A stretch of 64,000 bases of DNA, from NCBI RefSeq assembly GCF_000612545.2, contig NZ_CP097800.1:2415001-2479000 (forward strand), given 5' to 3'. This DNA comes from Streptomyces sp. PCS3-D2. Lineage in GTDB: Bacteria; Actinomycetota; Actinomycetes; Streptomycetales; Streptomycetaceae. The notes under the pieces are model-generated. The model saw only the letters and a list, made by a program, of their open reading frames with translations, was not told the origin of the DNA and searched no databases. The position numbers and the translations under genes were made by a program. Positions 25,673-34,718 of this stretch are shown piece by piece (position 1 is the first letter of the stretch; each line of letters opens with the position of its first letter).

Positions 25673-26451
25673 CCATGGCCTTCTCCGCCGTTCTCACGTC
25701 CGAGTGGACCAAGATCCGCACCGTGGCCTCCACCAGCTGGACGCTCGCCACCGCGCTCCTGGTGACCGTCGCCATGGGCGCCGGTCTGTGCGCCGTGGTC
25801 AACGCGACCTTCGACACCATGCCGGAGCCGCAGCAGATCGCCTTCGACCCCACCCAGATGAGCTTCTCCGGAATGCTCCTCGGCCAGGTGGCGGTGCTCG
25901 TCTTCGGGGCCATGGTGGTCGGCAGCGAATACAGCACCGGCATGATCCGCAGTTCCCTGGCCGCCGTGCCGAACCGCGGCTCCCTGCTGCTGGGGAAGCT
26001 CACCGTGGCCACCGGCCTCGCACTGGTGGTCGGCATCGCGACCGGATTCCTGTCCTTCTTCCTCGGCCAGGCCCTCCTCGGCGAGCACAGCACCACGCTC
26101 GGTGAGGAGAACGTGCTGCGCGCCGTGATCGGCGTCGGCCTGTACATGGCGCTGCTCGCGGTGTTCGCGATGGGTGTGTCGATGATGCTGCGCAACACCG
26201 CCGCCGCGATCTCGATCCTGATCAGCTTCGTCCTGATCCTGCCCATCGTCCTCAGCCTGGTGGACGCCACCCACAAGATCGCCTACTACCTGCCCAACCA
26301 GGCCGGGTCCGCGATCATGCAGACCGTGTCCTCCCCGACCGTCTCCTCTGACGCGCCCTACGGCCCGTGGGGCGGGCTCGGGATCATGCTCCTGTGGGCG
26401 GCCGCCTCGGTACTCGGTGGCTACCTCGTCCTCAGCAGGAGGGACGCCTGA
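25669..26451 (+). CDS. ABC transporter permease (pair 1)
   Basis: A 260-residue ABC-2 type permease with about six helices (for example TALLVTVAMGAGLCAVV, GQVAVLVFGAMVVGSEY, SILISFVLILPIVLSLV). The start SEWTKIRTVASTSWTL is typical of DrrB-like subunits. A GTG at 25669 overlaps the ATPase stop (GTGA). An ATG two codons later is the alternative. With the preceding ATPase it should form an exporter. The substrate cannot be told from sequence. Confidence 0.9.
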   Translation: MTMAFSAVLTSEWTKIRTVASTSWTLATALLVTVAMGAGLCAVVNATFDTMPEPQQIAFDPTQMSFSGMLLGQVAVLVFGAMVVGSEYSTGMIRSSLAAVPNRGSLLLGKLTVATGLALVVGIATGFLSFFLGQALLGEHSTTLGEENVLRAVIGVGLYMALLAVFAMGVSMMLRNTAAAISILISFVLILPIVLSLVDATHKIAYYLPNQAGSAIMQTVSSPTVSSDAPYGPWGGLGIMLLWAAASVLGGYLVLSRRDA

Positions 26452-26604
26452 CGGCCGGCCCCCTCCGGAAGGACTACGGGGCATCCCAGGGTCGGCCTCG
26501 GGGGCGGGTCAGGGATCCGGCCCGGGACGGAACCGTAGGAAGCTCGCTATCCTCTTAACCCTTACACGGGCGAGAGTCGTCCCGGCCTGGTAAGGGGCAG
26601 CGAG

Positions 26605-27720
26605 ATGATCGAGGCAGTCGGCCTGACCAAGCGCTACGGCGCCAAGACCGCCGTCGAGCAGTTGTCCTTCCAGGTCAAGCCGGGACACGTGACGGGATTC
26701 CTGGGGCCCAACGGCTCCGGGAAGTCCACGACCATGCGCATGATCCTCGGCCTGGACCGGCCCACGTCCGGTCATGTCACGATCAACGGCTTCCCCTTCC
26801 GGGAGCTGCCGAACGCCCAGCGGCACGTCGGCGCCCTCCTCGACGCCAAGGCCGTGCACGGCGGCCGCCGGGCCCGCACCCACCTGCTGTCCATCGCCCA
26901 GCTCTCGGGGATCCCGGAGAAGCGGGTGGACGAGGTGCTGGCCGTCGTCGGCCTCCAGGACGCCGCCCGGCAGCGCACGAAGGGCTTCTCGCTCGGCATG
27001 GGCCAGCGCCTCGGCATCGCCACGGCGCTGCTCGGCGACCCCCAGGTGCTCCTGTTCGACGAGCCGGTCAACGGGCTGGACCCCGAGGGCATCCTCTGGG
27101 TCCGCAACCTCATGCGCCGGCTCGCCGCCGAGGGTCGCACCGTCTTCGTCTCCTCGCACCTGATGAGCGAGATGGCACTGACCGCCGACCACCTGATCGT
27201 CATCGGCCGCGGACGGCTGCTGGCCGACATGGGTACGCAGGAGTTCATCGCGCACAACTCGGCCGGATTCGCTCGGGTACGTGCGGCCGACACCGATCCC
27301 GATGGCCGGGACGCGCTGGGTTCAGCCCTCACCCGGGCGGGCGGCCGGGTCCTCCAGGAGCCCGACGGAGCACTGCGCGTGACCGGACTGGAGCTTCCCC
27401 GCATCAGCGACCTCGCGCACACGGCCGGCGTACGGCTGTGGGAGCTGTCCCCGCACCGGGCCTCGCTGGAGGAGGCGTACATGCGGATGACCCAGGCCGA
27501 CGTCGAGTACGCCTCCACCGAGGACCCTCGGGCCGAGTTGTGGGAGGAGGACCCGCTGGCCCTCCCGGCCTGGGAGGACGAGCAGGCGGCCCCCGAGGTC
27601 CCGCAGGCGGGCTTCTTCGCCCCGCCGCCGCCCGGAGCGGGCGGCAGGCCCTTCCTGATGCCCAGCAATCCCGGCGAGCTCGCGAGCACCGCCAAGGACT
27701 CCCCCGAGGACACCCGATGA
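26605..27720 (+). CDS. ABC transporter ATP-binding protein (pair 2)
   Basis: A 371-residue ATPase that closely resembles the pair 1 ATPase, including the same signature (KGFSLGMGQRLGIATALLG) and FDEPVNGLDPEGILWVRNLM. It has a longer acidic, Pro-rich C-terminal tail (about residues 295-371). The Walker A is GPNGSGKSTTMRMI. The ATG has a GGGGCAGCGAG lead, a weak ribosome binding site. The 153-bp gap from pair 1 may hold a promoter. The gene overlaps its permease by 4 nt (ATGA). Confidence 0.92.
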   Translation: MIEAVGLTKRYGAKTAVEQLSFQVKPGHVTGFLGPNGSGKSTTMRMILGLDRPTSGHVTINGFPFRELPNAQRHVGALLDAKAVHGGRRARTHLLSIAQLSGIPEKRVDEVLAVVGLQDAARQRTKGFSLGMGQRLGIATALLGDPQVLLFDEPVNGLDPEGILWVRNLMRRLAAEGRTVFVSSHLMSEMALTADHLIVIGRGRLLADMGTQEFIAHNSAGFARVRAADTDPDGRDALGSALTRAGGRVLQEPDGALRVTGLELPRISDLAHTAGVRLWELSPHRASLEEAYMRMTQADVEYASTEDPRAELWEEDPLALPAWEDEQAAPEVPQAGFFAPPPPGAGGRPFLMPSNPGELASTAKDSPEDTR

Positions 27721-28553
27721 CCCCGACGACCACGACGCCGGACCGGCCGCGGAGCTACAGCTCTCCGTTGCCCTCGCCGCGGCCGCACCTGGGGCACGCC
27801 CTCGCCTCGGAGTGGACCAAGCTGATCTCGATCCGCTCGACCCTGTGGACGCTGGGCGCGCTCGTGCTGACCGTCGTCGGCGTCGGGATGCTCTTCGTCT
27901 CGCAGACCTCGGACCGGGACTACGAGTCGATCTCCTTCACCACCCCCGCCCTCTTCGGCCTGATGGTCGGCCAGGTCGCCGTGATGGTCCTCGGCGTGCT
28001 GACCATCTCCTCGGAGCACGCCACCGGACTGGTGCGCACGACGTTCACCGCCGCCCCGGACCGCTTCCGCGTCCTGACCGCCAAGTACCTCGTCTTCAGC
28101 GTCACGGCCTTCGTCGCCACCGCGCTGTCGGTCTTCGTGGTCGGGATCGCCGCCTCCCTCGCCCACGGCGGGGCCGCCGCCGGCCCGCACACGGCCGACG
28201 AGTGGCTGGGCGCCGCGGCCGGCTGCCTCTACGTCACCCTGCTCGGCGTGCTCGCCCTGGCGATCGGTGCGATGGTGCGGCATTCGGCGGGGGCGATCGC
28301 CGTCATGCTCGGCCTGGTCACGCTGCCGCCGGTCCTGGGCGCCATGCTCATCGTCTGGGAGGCCGTGGCCCCCATCGGGCGGGAGATCCTCCAGCGCAAC
28401 GTGCCGGTCGCGCTGAGCCAGCTGTTCGGCATGCAGGAGGGCGGCGACCTGGGCGCTACACCCAGCAACCTCTCCAATGTGCTGATCATCGTGCTGATCA
28501 CGGGAGCGACGGTCGCCGCCTCGTACGTGATGGTCGGCCGCCGGGACGTCTGA
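27717..28553 (+). CDS. ABC transporter permease (pair 2)
   Basis: A 278-residue ABC-2 type permease. A Pro/Thr-rich cytoplasmic lead of about 30 residues precedes ALASEWTKLISIRSTLWTL, then about six helices (LVLTVVGVGMLFVS, LMVGQVAVMVLGVLTIS, LYVTLLGVLALAIGAMV). Start overlap with the ATPase shows translational coupling. The same organisation as pair 1 points to a local duplication followed by divergence. Its 3' end is 17 bp from the convergent next gene. Confidence 0.9.
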   Translation: MTPTTTTPDRPRSYSSPLPSPRPHLGHALASEWTKLISIRSTLWTLGALVLTVVGVGMLFVSQTSDRDYESISFTTPALFGLMVGQVAVMVLGVLTISSEHATGLVRTTFTAAPDRFRVLTAKYLVFSVTAFVATALSVFVVGIAASLAHGGAAAGPHTADEWLGAAAGCLYVTLLGVLALAIGAMVRHSAGAIAVMLGLVTLPPVLGAMLIVWEAVAPIGREILQRNVPVALSQLFGMQEGGDLGATPSNLSNVLIIVLITGATVAASYVMVGRRDV

Positions 28554-28570
28554 CGGAGCCGGCGCCGGGG

Positions 28571-28897
28571 TCAGTACCTCGGCGCGTTGCGGGACCGCTG
28601 CACCTTCGTGGTGCGGCGGTCCTTCGCGTTCCAGCAGGCCTTGTGCCAGTGCCGCCGGTCGTCCACGCCGCCGTACTCGGGCCAGGCCACCAGGTGCGGG
28701 GTGCCGGAGGGGATCTCCTGGTCGCATCCGGGGCACCGGTAGCGCTTGCCGGCCGCGCTCGCGCCCGCGACGTGTCTGACCTTCCAGTCCTCGCCCTGGT
28801 ACTCCTCGGTGCGCTCCAGCCCGAAGCGGTCCAGGCCGACACCGGGGCGGTCGTCCGGGTTCTCGCCGCCCCTGGGGCGGTTGTGGCGCGGTGACAC
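28571..28897 (-). CDS. Small zinc-ribbon-like conserved protein (often called 'ATP/GTP-binding')
   Basis: A 108-residue conserved actinomycete protein of unknown function. Databases often call it ATP/GTP-binding, but no Walker motif is seen. The N-terminal third is basic and disordered (SPRHNRPRGGENPDD). The C-terminal half has YRCPGCDQEI and, 24 residues on, RHWHKACWNAKDR. Two CxxC cysteines plus His and Cys suggest one zinc site. The GTG start has GAGG about 6 nt upstream and a family-like N-terminus. A longer frame to an ATG at 28978 is possible but less likely. Confidence 0.8.
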   Translation of the reverse strand: MSPRHNRPRGGENPDDRPGVGLDRFGLERTEEYQGEDWKVRHVAGASAAGKRYRCPGCDQEIPSGTPHLVAWPEYGGVDDRRHWHKACWNAKDRRTTKVQRSRNAPRY

Positions 28898-29128
28898 GTA
28901 TACCTCACGGATGAGCCGACGGCAGTGACTTTCTTCCAGACTACGCGCAGCGAGGCCGGGTACCCGCAGGGTGTCCATGGGGAGGACGGGCCGATGGCCG
29001 GCACTGGCCCGACAATCCCAATAACTTTCGTGTCAGCCCGTGCCTTTGGCACGTGTCAGACGTTGTTGCCATAGGAAGAACCGGTCCACCTGGGGGAGGC
29101 CGCGTCAGCCGCGAGGAGGATAAAGGCG

Positions 29129-30160
29129 ATGCGCGTAGGAGCGTTTGTACTGGCGGCCCAGTTCCCTGGCCAGGGACAGGGCGAGGCACTGCACCGGGCA
29201 GTGCGGACCGCGGAGGTGGCCGAGGAGGCCGGGCTCGACTCGGTCTGGCTGGCCGAGCACCATTTCGTCCCGTACGGGGTCTGTCCGTCGGCGGTGACCC
29301 TGGCGGGCCTGCTGCTGGGCCGGACCCGTCGGCTGCGGGTGGGCACGGCGGTGAGCGTGCTGCCGAGCACGCACCCGGTCGCCCTGGGGGAGCAGGCGGC
29401 CCTGCTGCACCTGGCCTCGGGCGGCCGTTTCACCCTGGGGGTGGGACGCGGCGGGCCGTGGGTGGACCTGGAGGTCTTCGGCGGCGGCCTGGACGCCTAC
29501 GAGAACGGCTTCCCGGAGTCCCTGGACCTGCTGCGGCGTTGGCTCACCGAGGCCCGGGTGGGTGCCGCCGGCGAGCGGTACGCCTTCCGCGAGGTGGCCG
29601 TCGTACCACGACCCTCGGAGGCGCTGGACGGCGACGGGTCGGGCCCGGAGGTCATCGTGGCCTGCACCTCACCGTCGTCGGTGCGGGCGGCCGCGCAGCG
29701 CGGGCTGCCGATGCTGCTGGGCATGCACTGCGGGGACGAGAACAAGGCCGAGATGGTCGCGCTGTGGCGCAGCACGGCGCTCGCGGCGGGCCACTCCCCC
29801 GAGCACGTCGCCTTGGCCGGGCACGTCTCGGCCGGGGTGTGCCAGATCGCGGACGGCACCGCCGACGCGCGCGAGACCCTGCTGAAGTCCATGCCGGGCT
29901 GGCTCAGGCTGGGCCTGGACGCGCACGTGACCGTGGACGGCCGCGTGCGCGCGATGCGGGATCCGGTCGCCTACACGGAACTGCTGTGCGACCTTCATCC
30001 GGTGGGCACCCCGCAACTGGCGGCGGACCGCCTGGCGGCGACCGCCGCACGCACGGGGATCACACGCTTCGCCCTCCTGACGGAGGGCTCGGGAGATCTC
30101 GCCGCGACGGAGGAGAACGTACGACGGCTCGGCGCCGAAGTCCTGCCCCGTCTCGGCTGA
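29129..30160 (+). CDS. LLM class flavin-dependent oxidoreductase
   Basis: A 343-residue luciferase-like monooxygenase family protein with a TIM-barrel fold that uses FMN or F420. Family features are EEAGLDSVWLAEHHFVPYG near the N-terminus, RRLRVGTAVSVLPSTHPV and LASGGRFTLGVGRGGPW. The substrate is unknown. A GAGGAGGAT ribosome binding site precedes the ATG. The gene is monocistronic and convergent with the SCO5389-type gene. Confidence 0.9.
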   Translation: MRVGAFVLAAQFPGQGQGEALHRAVRTAEVAEEAGLDSVWLAEHHFVPYGVCPSAVTLAGLLLGRTRRLRVGTAVSVLPSTHPVALGEQAALLHLASGGRFTLGVGRGGPWVDLEVFGGGLDAYENGFPESLDLLRRWLTEARVGAAGERYAFREVAVVPRPSEALDGDGSGPEVIVACTSPSSVRAAAQRGLPMLLGMHCGDENKAEMVALWRSTALAAGHSPEHVALAGHVSAGVCQIADGTADARETLLKSMPGWLRLGLDAHVTVDGRVRAMRDPVAYTELLCDLHPVGTPQLAADRLAATAARTGITRFALLTEGSGDLAATEENVRRLGAEVLPRLG

Positions 30161-30182
30161 GATCTACCGGCTGCGGCCCTGC

Positions 30183-30575
30183 TCAGCAGTCCCGCAGTTC
30201 GGGCGACTGGTTGAGCAGCTGGCCGCGGATCGAAGTGAACTTGGCCAGCCGGTCGTCCACCGAGGGATCCAGCGGGAAGACCGCCACCCGGTGACAGTTC
30301 TGGAATGCCAGACGCACTCCGAAGTGCCGCTGCAGCGCACCGCGTATCGCGTCACTCGCGAGTGCGCGCAGCAGTTGCCCACGCGCCTGCTCGTCGGGCG
30401 GCGGCGTCTGGTTGTCGGCGAACTGGCCGCCGTCCACCTTCAGCTGGGCCACCAGCGAGCTGATCATCTCCCATGCGTAGGGCAGGGAGGTCCGGACGCA
30501 GTCGACGAAAGCGGCTTCGTCGACCTCGCCTCGCTCGGCCTGTTCGAGTAGGGCCGGTGAGACGTCGAGCGACAT
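30183..30575 (-). CDS. SCO5389 family protein
   Basis: A 130-residue conserved Streptomyces protein with no assigned function. It is mostly alpha-helical and acidic (MSLDVSPALLEQAERGEVDE, YAWEMISSLVAQLKVDGGQF) and contains three cysteines, one near the end (SPELRDC). No motif for catalysis or DNA binding is evident. It is divergent from nucS across a 219-bp gap. Conservation of this neighbourhood in the genus is recalled, not tested. Confidence 0.8.
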   Translation of the reverse strand: MSLDVSPALLEQAERGEVDEAAFVDCVRTSLPYAWEMISSLVAQLKVDGGQFADNQTPPPDEQARGQLLRALASDAIRGALQRHFGVRLAFQNCHRVAVFPLDPSVDDRLAKFTSIRGQLLNQSPELRDC

Positions 30576-30794
30576 GGGTTCTCCTCTCGCGACCCCGGCT
30601 GACTGGTTGCCGGAGTCTTACGGGCAGGGAAGGAGATCGCGACGCAGAGTGCACGCTCGACAACCTCCCGCTCACCACGGTAGGCGCCCACTGGGTGACG
30701 CACCAGGAGAATGCGCATACAACGCGCCATCGGCGAACGGGGCTTTCAGGGGCGAATCGCGTGGAGGGCAGTAGGTCGAGTAGCGTTGCCGACC

Positions 30795-31466
30795 ATGCGT
30801 CTCGTGATTGCCCGCTGCTCCGTCGACTATGCGGGCCGGCTCACCGCCCATCTGCCCTCGGCACCCCGTCTGATCCTCGTGAAGGCCGACGGCAGTGTCT
30901 CGATCCACGCGGACGACCGGGCGTACAAACCGCTCAACTGGATGTCGCCTCCGTGCACCCTCAAAGAGGGGAGCGGGGACGACGCCGGTGTGTGGACGGT
31001 CGTCAACAAGGCGGGCGAGAAGCTCATCATCACGATGGAAGAAGTGCTCCACGACTCCTCCCACGAGCTCGGCACGGACCCCGGGCTCATCAAGGACGGC
31101 GTCGAGGCGCACCTCCAGGAACTGCTCGCCGACCGCATCGAGACGCTGGGCGAGGGCTACACCCTGATCCGGCGCGAGTACATGACGGCGATCGGCCCGG
31201 TGGACATCCTGTGCCGGGACGCCTCGGGCGCGACGGTGGCCGTGGAGATCAAGCGCCGCGGCGAGATCGACGGCGTGGAGCAGCTGACCCGCTACCTGGA
31301 GCTTCTCAACCGCGATCCGCACCTGGCCCCGGTCCGCGGCGTCTTCGCCGCGCAGGAGATCAAGCCGCAGGCGAAGGTGCTGGCGACGGACCGCGGGATG
31401 GACTGCGTGGTCCTGGACTACGACGCCCTGCGCGGCATCGAGGACGACAAGCTCCGCCTGTTCTGA
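30795..31466 (+). CDS. nucS: Mismatch-specific endonuclease NucS/EndoMS
   Basis: A 223-residue nuclease that cuts DNA at mismatches and replaces MutS/MutL repair in actinobacteria. The N-terminal domain starts [20 protein letters not shown]. The C-terminal nuclease core has the restriction-endonuclease-like motif [20 protein letters not shown] (Asp, Glu and Lys of the active site) followed by [10 protein letters not shown]. No ribosome binding site is seen, and a TAGCGT element at 30781-30786 ends 8 bases before the ATG, so the message may be leaderless. It ends at a strong terminator. Confidence 0.95.
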   Translation: MRLVIARCSVDYAGRLTAHLPSAPRLILVKADGSVSIHADDRAYKPLNWMSPPCTLKEGSGDDAGVWTVVNKAGEKLIITMEEVLHDSSHELGTDPGLIKDGVEAHLQELLADRIETLGEGYTLIRREYMTAIGPVDILCRDASGATVAVEIKRRGEIDGVEQLTRYLELLNRDPHLAPVRGVFAAQEIKPQAKVLATDRGMDCVVLDYDALRGIEDDKLRLF

Positions 31467-31482
31467 TCCCGTTCGAAACGAC

Positions 31483-31510
31483 ACGGCTCCGTCCGCGAGG
31501 ACGGAGCCGT
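31483..31510. terminator. Terminator after nucS
   Basis: A perfect 12-bp stem, ACGGCTCCGTCC with its complement, and a GCGA loop, between two convergent genes. Confidence 0.85.
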
Positions 31511-31517
31511 CGGCGTT

Positions 31518-34031
31518 TCAGGGGGTGGCGACCGGCGAGGTGGCGGTCGCGGTGCCGGTGCCCGTACCGGCGCCGGTGGGCGACGGCGCGGCGGTCTCCG
31601 TCGGCTGCGGCGTCGGCGCCCCGGTGGTCGCCGGGGCCGAAGGGGACGTCGGGGCGGGCGAGTTCGGGGTCGTCGTGGCGGGGCGCCGGGTCGGGGTCCG
31701 GCCGGGCGGCGTCGGAACCGGGGCCGGCGGGGCGAGGCTCACGCCAGGGGCCTGGGTCGTGGTCGTGGTCGTCGAGCCCTGCGAGGGAGCCGTGGCGGGC
31801 TGCTCCGGCGCGGGATCGTGCCCTCCGGTCTCCGGGGCCGCCGTCGGTGTCGCGGAGGTCTCCGGGGTCGAGGACACGGCCGGCCCCTGGGCGGGCGGCT
31901 CACGGTCCGGGGAGCTCATCGCGAAGCTGACGACGGTGCCCAGCGCGACCGCGGTCAGTGCTCCCGCGGCGGCCAGCAGCACGAGCTTGCGGCGGCCGGC
32001 GTCCCGGCCGGGCGGCGCCGGAACCGGGGCCGGCGGCACCGGGGAAGCCGCGTCCTGCTTCGGTGCCATCGGGAAGGCGTCCTCGAACACCGCCGACAGC
32101 GTCGTGGGCGGCTCCGGGCTCTCGGTCACCGGTACCACCGGAGTCATCCGCGTGACCGCCTCGGAGGAGACCGGGACCACGGGAACGGCCGCGGCCGCCC
32201 CGGCGGCCGGCGGCGGGGCCGGGAGGGCCGGGGCACGGCGGGTGGCCGCGGACGGCCGGACGGCGGGGGTCCTGCGGGCGACCGGGGTCACCACGGTCGC
32301 CGCCTCGGCGGCCGGGATCGCCACCGTCGCGGCCTCCGGGGCCTCCCCGGGAGCCTCGGGCGCCTCCAGTCGCAGCGGGGGCGACGCAGCGGCCCCGGCG
32401 AGCTCACGGTCCACCACCAGCGCCAGCGCTCGTCTACCCGCCACCGTGCCCCGCTTGTCGGCCAGCGCGCCCCGCAGCCCGATCGAGGTCTCCAGTTCGG
32501 CGCGGGCCCGGTCGAGCCTCCCCTCGCACAGGGCGAGCACCCCCAGCTCGTGGTGGAAGTAGGCCTGTTCGGCCACCTCCCCCGCCTTGCGCGCGGCTTC
32601 CGCTCCCGAGCGCAGCACCCGCTCCCAGGCCTCCCAGTGCAGTGAGGCCGCGAAGGCGGGGGCGGCCGTACGCGCCAGCACCGCCGCGGCCACCACGTCC
32701 GCGCCGGCCAGCGCCGCGAGCACCGCGTCCGCTTCCCTTCCCACCCGCTCCGGGACCACCGAGGCGTGCCCGGTCCACCAGGCGTAGTGCCGGGCAGCCG
32801 TACGGGCCTCCTCCGCCGCGGTCTCCCCGTAGCCGGCCTCCTCCAGCTGGCGGGCGACGCCGGCGGCCAGCCGGTAGCGCGTCCCGACGGGCGTCAGCAG
32901 CCCGCAGGCCAGCAGTTCCGCCACCGCGGTGTCGGCGTGGGTGTCCCCCACGAGCGCCGGCAGGTGGGTGTGGTGCGGCAGTTCGCCGCCCAGCGCGCAC
33001 GCGATCCGCAGTGCCGCCCGCGCCGACTCGCTGACCCGCGACGCCAACAGCTCCGCCGGGGCGGCGCCCTCGGCGAGCGTCGGCAGGGGCACCGCCGCGC
33101 TGTCGCGCGGGCGCTCCTCGAAGACGCCCGGCTCCTCCTCGTCGTCGTCCTCGTCGCTGTGGTTGAGCTCGTCGCGTTGGCGCAGCATCGCGGCGGCCTG
33201 TACGAAGCGCAGCGGCAACCCCTCCGAGGCGAACCGGAGGTCGTCCGCCCAGGCGGTCTCCTCCTCGGTCAGCGGTCGTCCGACGCCCGCCTCCAGCAGT
33301 GCTGCGCAGTCGGCCTTGCCGAGGCCGGTGAGGAAGACCTCTTCGACGTGGGATTCGTCGGAGGGGGCCTTGGTGTCGGGGGTGGCCGCCAGCAGGTAGG
33401 CGCACTCGGGGGTGGCGCGCAGCAGCTCGTCCAGAGCGCTGCCGCCCATCTCCAGGTCGTCGAGGAGGACGACGGCCCCGATCTCGCGCACGCGGGCGAG
33501 GAGCTCGTCCTGTTCGGGGCGTTCGCGGGGCGCCTCGTAGACCGTCGCGCAGAGCGCGTGCAGCAGTTCCCCGGGCTGCTGATGTCCGTGGCCGCTGAGT
33601 CGTACGACGCCGTCGGGCGCGACGCCGGCGCACCGGGCGGCGACGGCGTCCAACAGCGCGCTGCGCCCGGATCCGGAAGGGCCGGTCAGGCGGACGGAAC
33701 GGCCGCGGCCGAGGAGCCGTACGAGCCGCTCCAGTTCCTCGTCCCGGGCGAGCAGGGGCCGGACGGGTATCGGGTCTCCCGGCAGTACGGGCGGCCGGGC
33801 CTCGGCGTCCCGGGCCGCGCGGGCGGCCGGGGCGCGCCGGGCGGGGCGGGCGCGTTCGGTGCCGGGCCGCAGCGGTTCGATCTCGCTGCCGTCGACCGGG
33901 TTGACGGTGAGGGTGAAGTCGCCGGCGGTCAGGGTGACGACCCGCGCGGGCCCGCCGGCCCCCGGGGCCGGCGTCGCACCGGCGCCGGCGGCACGCTCGT
34001 CCCGCTCGCCGTGCCCGTGTGTACGGTCCAT
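31518..34031 (-). CDS. Membrane-anchored STAND/AAA-like ATPase with Pro/Thr-rich tail
   Basis: An 837-residue protein. The N-terminal 85 residues are disordered. Residues about 92-280 form a P-loop NTPase-like region with LTGPSGSGRSALLDAV in place of Walker A (Arg where Lys is usual, about residue 122) and AVVLLDDLE as a Walker B. A helical repeat region follows (about 330-560: AYFHHELGVLALCEGRLDRA is TPR-like). Then come an Ala/Pro linker, one transmembrane helix (LVLLAAAGALTAVALGTVV, about 693-712) and a Thr/Pro-rich tail predicted outside the cell. Such layouts occur in signalling ATPases. Function is unknown. The STAS gene lies upstream on the same strand. Confidence 0.75.
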   Translation of the reverse strand: MDRTHGHGERDERAAGAGATPAPGAGGPARVVTLTAGDFTLTVNPVDGSEIEPLRPGTERARPARRAPAARAARDAEARPPVLPGDPIPVRPLLARDEELERLVRLLGRGRSVRLTGPSGSGRSALLDAVAARCAGVAPDGVVRLSGHGHQQPGELLHALCATVYEAPRERPEQDELLARVREIGAVVLLDDLEMGGSALDELLRATPECAYLLAATPDTKAPSDESHVEEVFLTGLGKADCAALLEAGVGRPLTEEETAWADDLRFASEGLPLRFVQAAAMLRQRDELNHSDEDDDEEEPGVFEERPRDSAAVPLPTLAEGAAPAELLASRVSESARAALRIACALGGELPHHTHLPALVGDTHADTAVAELLACGLLTPVGTRYRLAAGVARQLEEAGYGETAAEEARTAARHYAWWTGHASVVPERVGREADAVLAALAGADVVAAAVLARTAAPAFAASLHWEAWERVLRSGAEAARKAGEVAEQAYFHHELGVLALCEGRLDRARAELETSIGLRGALADKRGTVAGRRALALVVDRELAGAAASPPLRLEAPEAPGEAPEAATVAIPAAEAATVVTPVARRTPAVRPSAATRRAPALPAPPPAAGAAAAVPVVPVSSEAVTRMTPVVPVTESPEPPTTLSAVFEDAFPMAPKQDAASPVPPAPVPAPPGRDAGRRKLVLLAAAGALTAVALGTVVSFAMSSPDREPPAQGPAVSSTPETSATPTAAPETGGHDPAPEQPATAPSQGSTTTTTTQAPGVSLAPPAPVPTPPGRTPTRRPATTTPNSPAPTSPSAPATTGAPTPQPTETAAPSPTGAGTGTGTATATSPVATP

Positions 34032-34138
34032 GACCCAGTCCCCCGATCGCGGGCCGCGCGCCTCGCCGTCGTACCGCCCGGCCGTCGCGCACCCGCTGTC
34101 GCCACTGGTCCGGTTTCCGCCCGAACCCTAGACCGTGG

Positions 34139-34178
34139 CCGGTGGTGCGGGAAACCGCAGGGACTCGATCACCACCGG
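34139..34178 (-). terminator. Hairpin downstream of the STAS gene
   Basis: An outer stem CCGGTGGTG/CACCACCGG encloses an inner GCGG-GAAA-CCGC stem with a GNRA-type tetraloop. It lies 45-84 nt past the STAS stop. Confidence 0.55.
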
Positions 34179-34222
34179 ACCGTTACTTTCCGCAGGAAAT
34201 GCAAAGGTCAGCGGCTTGCGGG

Positions 34223-34546
34223 TCAGACCCGGGGAAGGGACTCGGCTTCCAGGCCGCCCTCGATCGCGAGGATCCGGTGCAGCCTGGTCGCCACGAGCAG
34301 CCGCTGCATCTGCGGCGGCACCCCGCGCAGGACGAGGCGCCGCCCGGTCCGGCCGGCCCTCCGGTGCGCTCCCATGATCACGCCGAGTCCGGTCGCGTCC
34401 CAGGAGTCGAGCCCGGTGAGGTCGAGCACGAGGTCGCCCTGGCCGTCGTCGAGGGCGGTGTGCAGGGCCGTACGGGCGTCCGCCGCGCTGCGCACGTCGA
34501 GGCGGCCCCCGACAGCGAGTTCGGCGTGGTCGCCCCTGATGTGCAT
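34223..34546 (-). CDS. STAS domain protein (anti-sigma factor antagonist-like)
   Basis: A 107-residue single STAS domain like SpoIIAA, RsbV and BldG, which bind anti-sigma kinases in partner-switching. The core LVLDLTGLDSWDATGLGVIM is clear. At the phosphorylation site the family has D-S-S/T-G-L; here it is D50-A51-T52-G53-L54, so the usual acceptor Ser is Ala. Thr52 could be an alternative. If not phosphorylatable, it would stay in the binding form. No cognate kinase or sigma gene lies beside it. Confidence 0.87.
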   Translation of the reverse strand: MHIRGDHAELAVGGRLDVRSAADARTALHTALDDGQGDLVLDLTGLDSWDATGLGVIMGAHRRAGRTGRRLVLRGVPPQMQRLLVATRLHRILAIEGGLEAESLPRV

Positions 34547-34718
34547 GTGTACTCCCGGCAGTACTGCGTACGTATGGCAACTGGCCCGTGGTCGGCAACT
34601 CTCACTGCAACTGACTGCCGCGCGGGCAGGGAAGTTGCCGACCGTGAGCGAACCGATACCTAATTCACCCTGACGGGTGACGGCATTCGAACGATGGCGC
34701 TCAGTGGCGGGACTGTTC

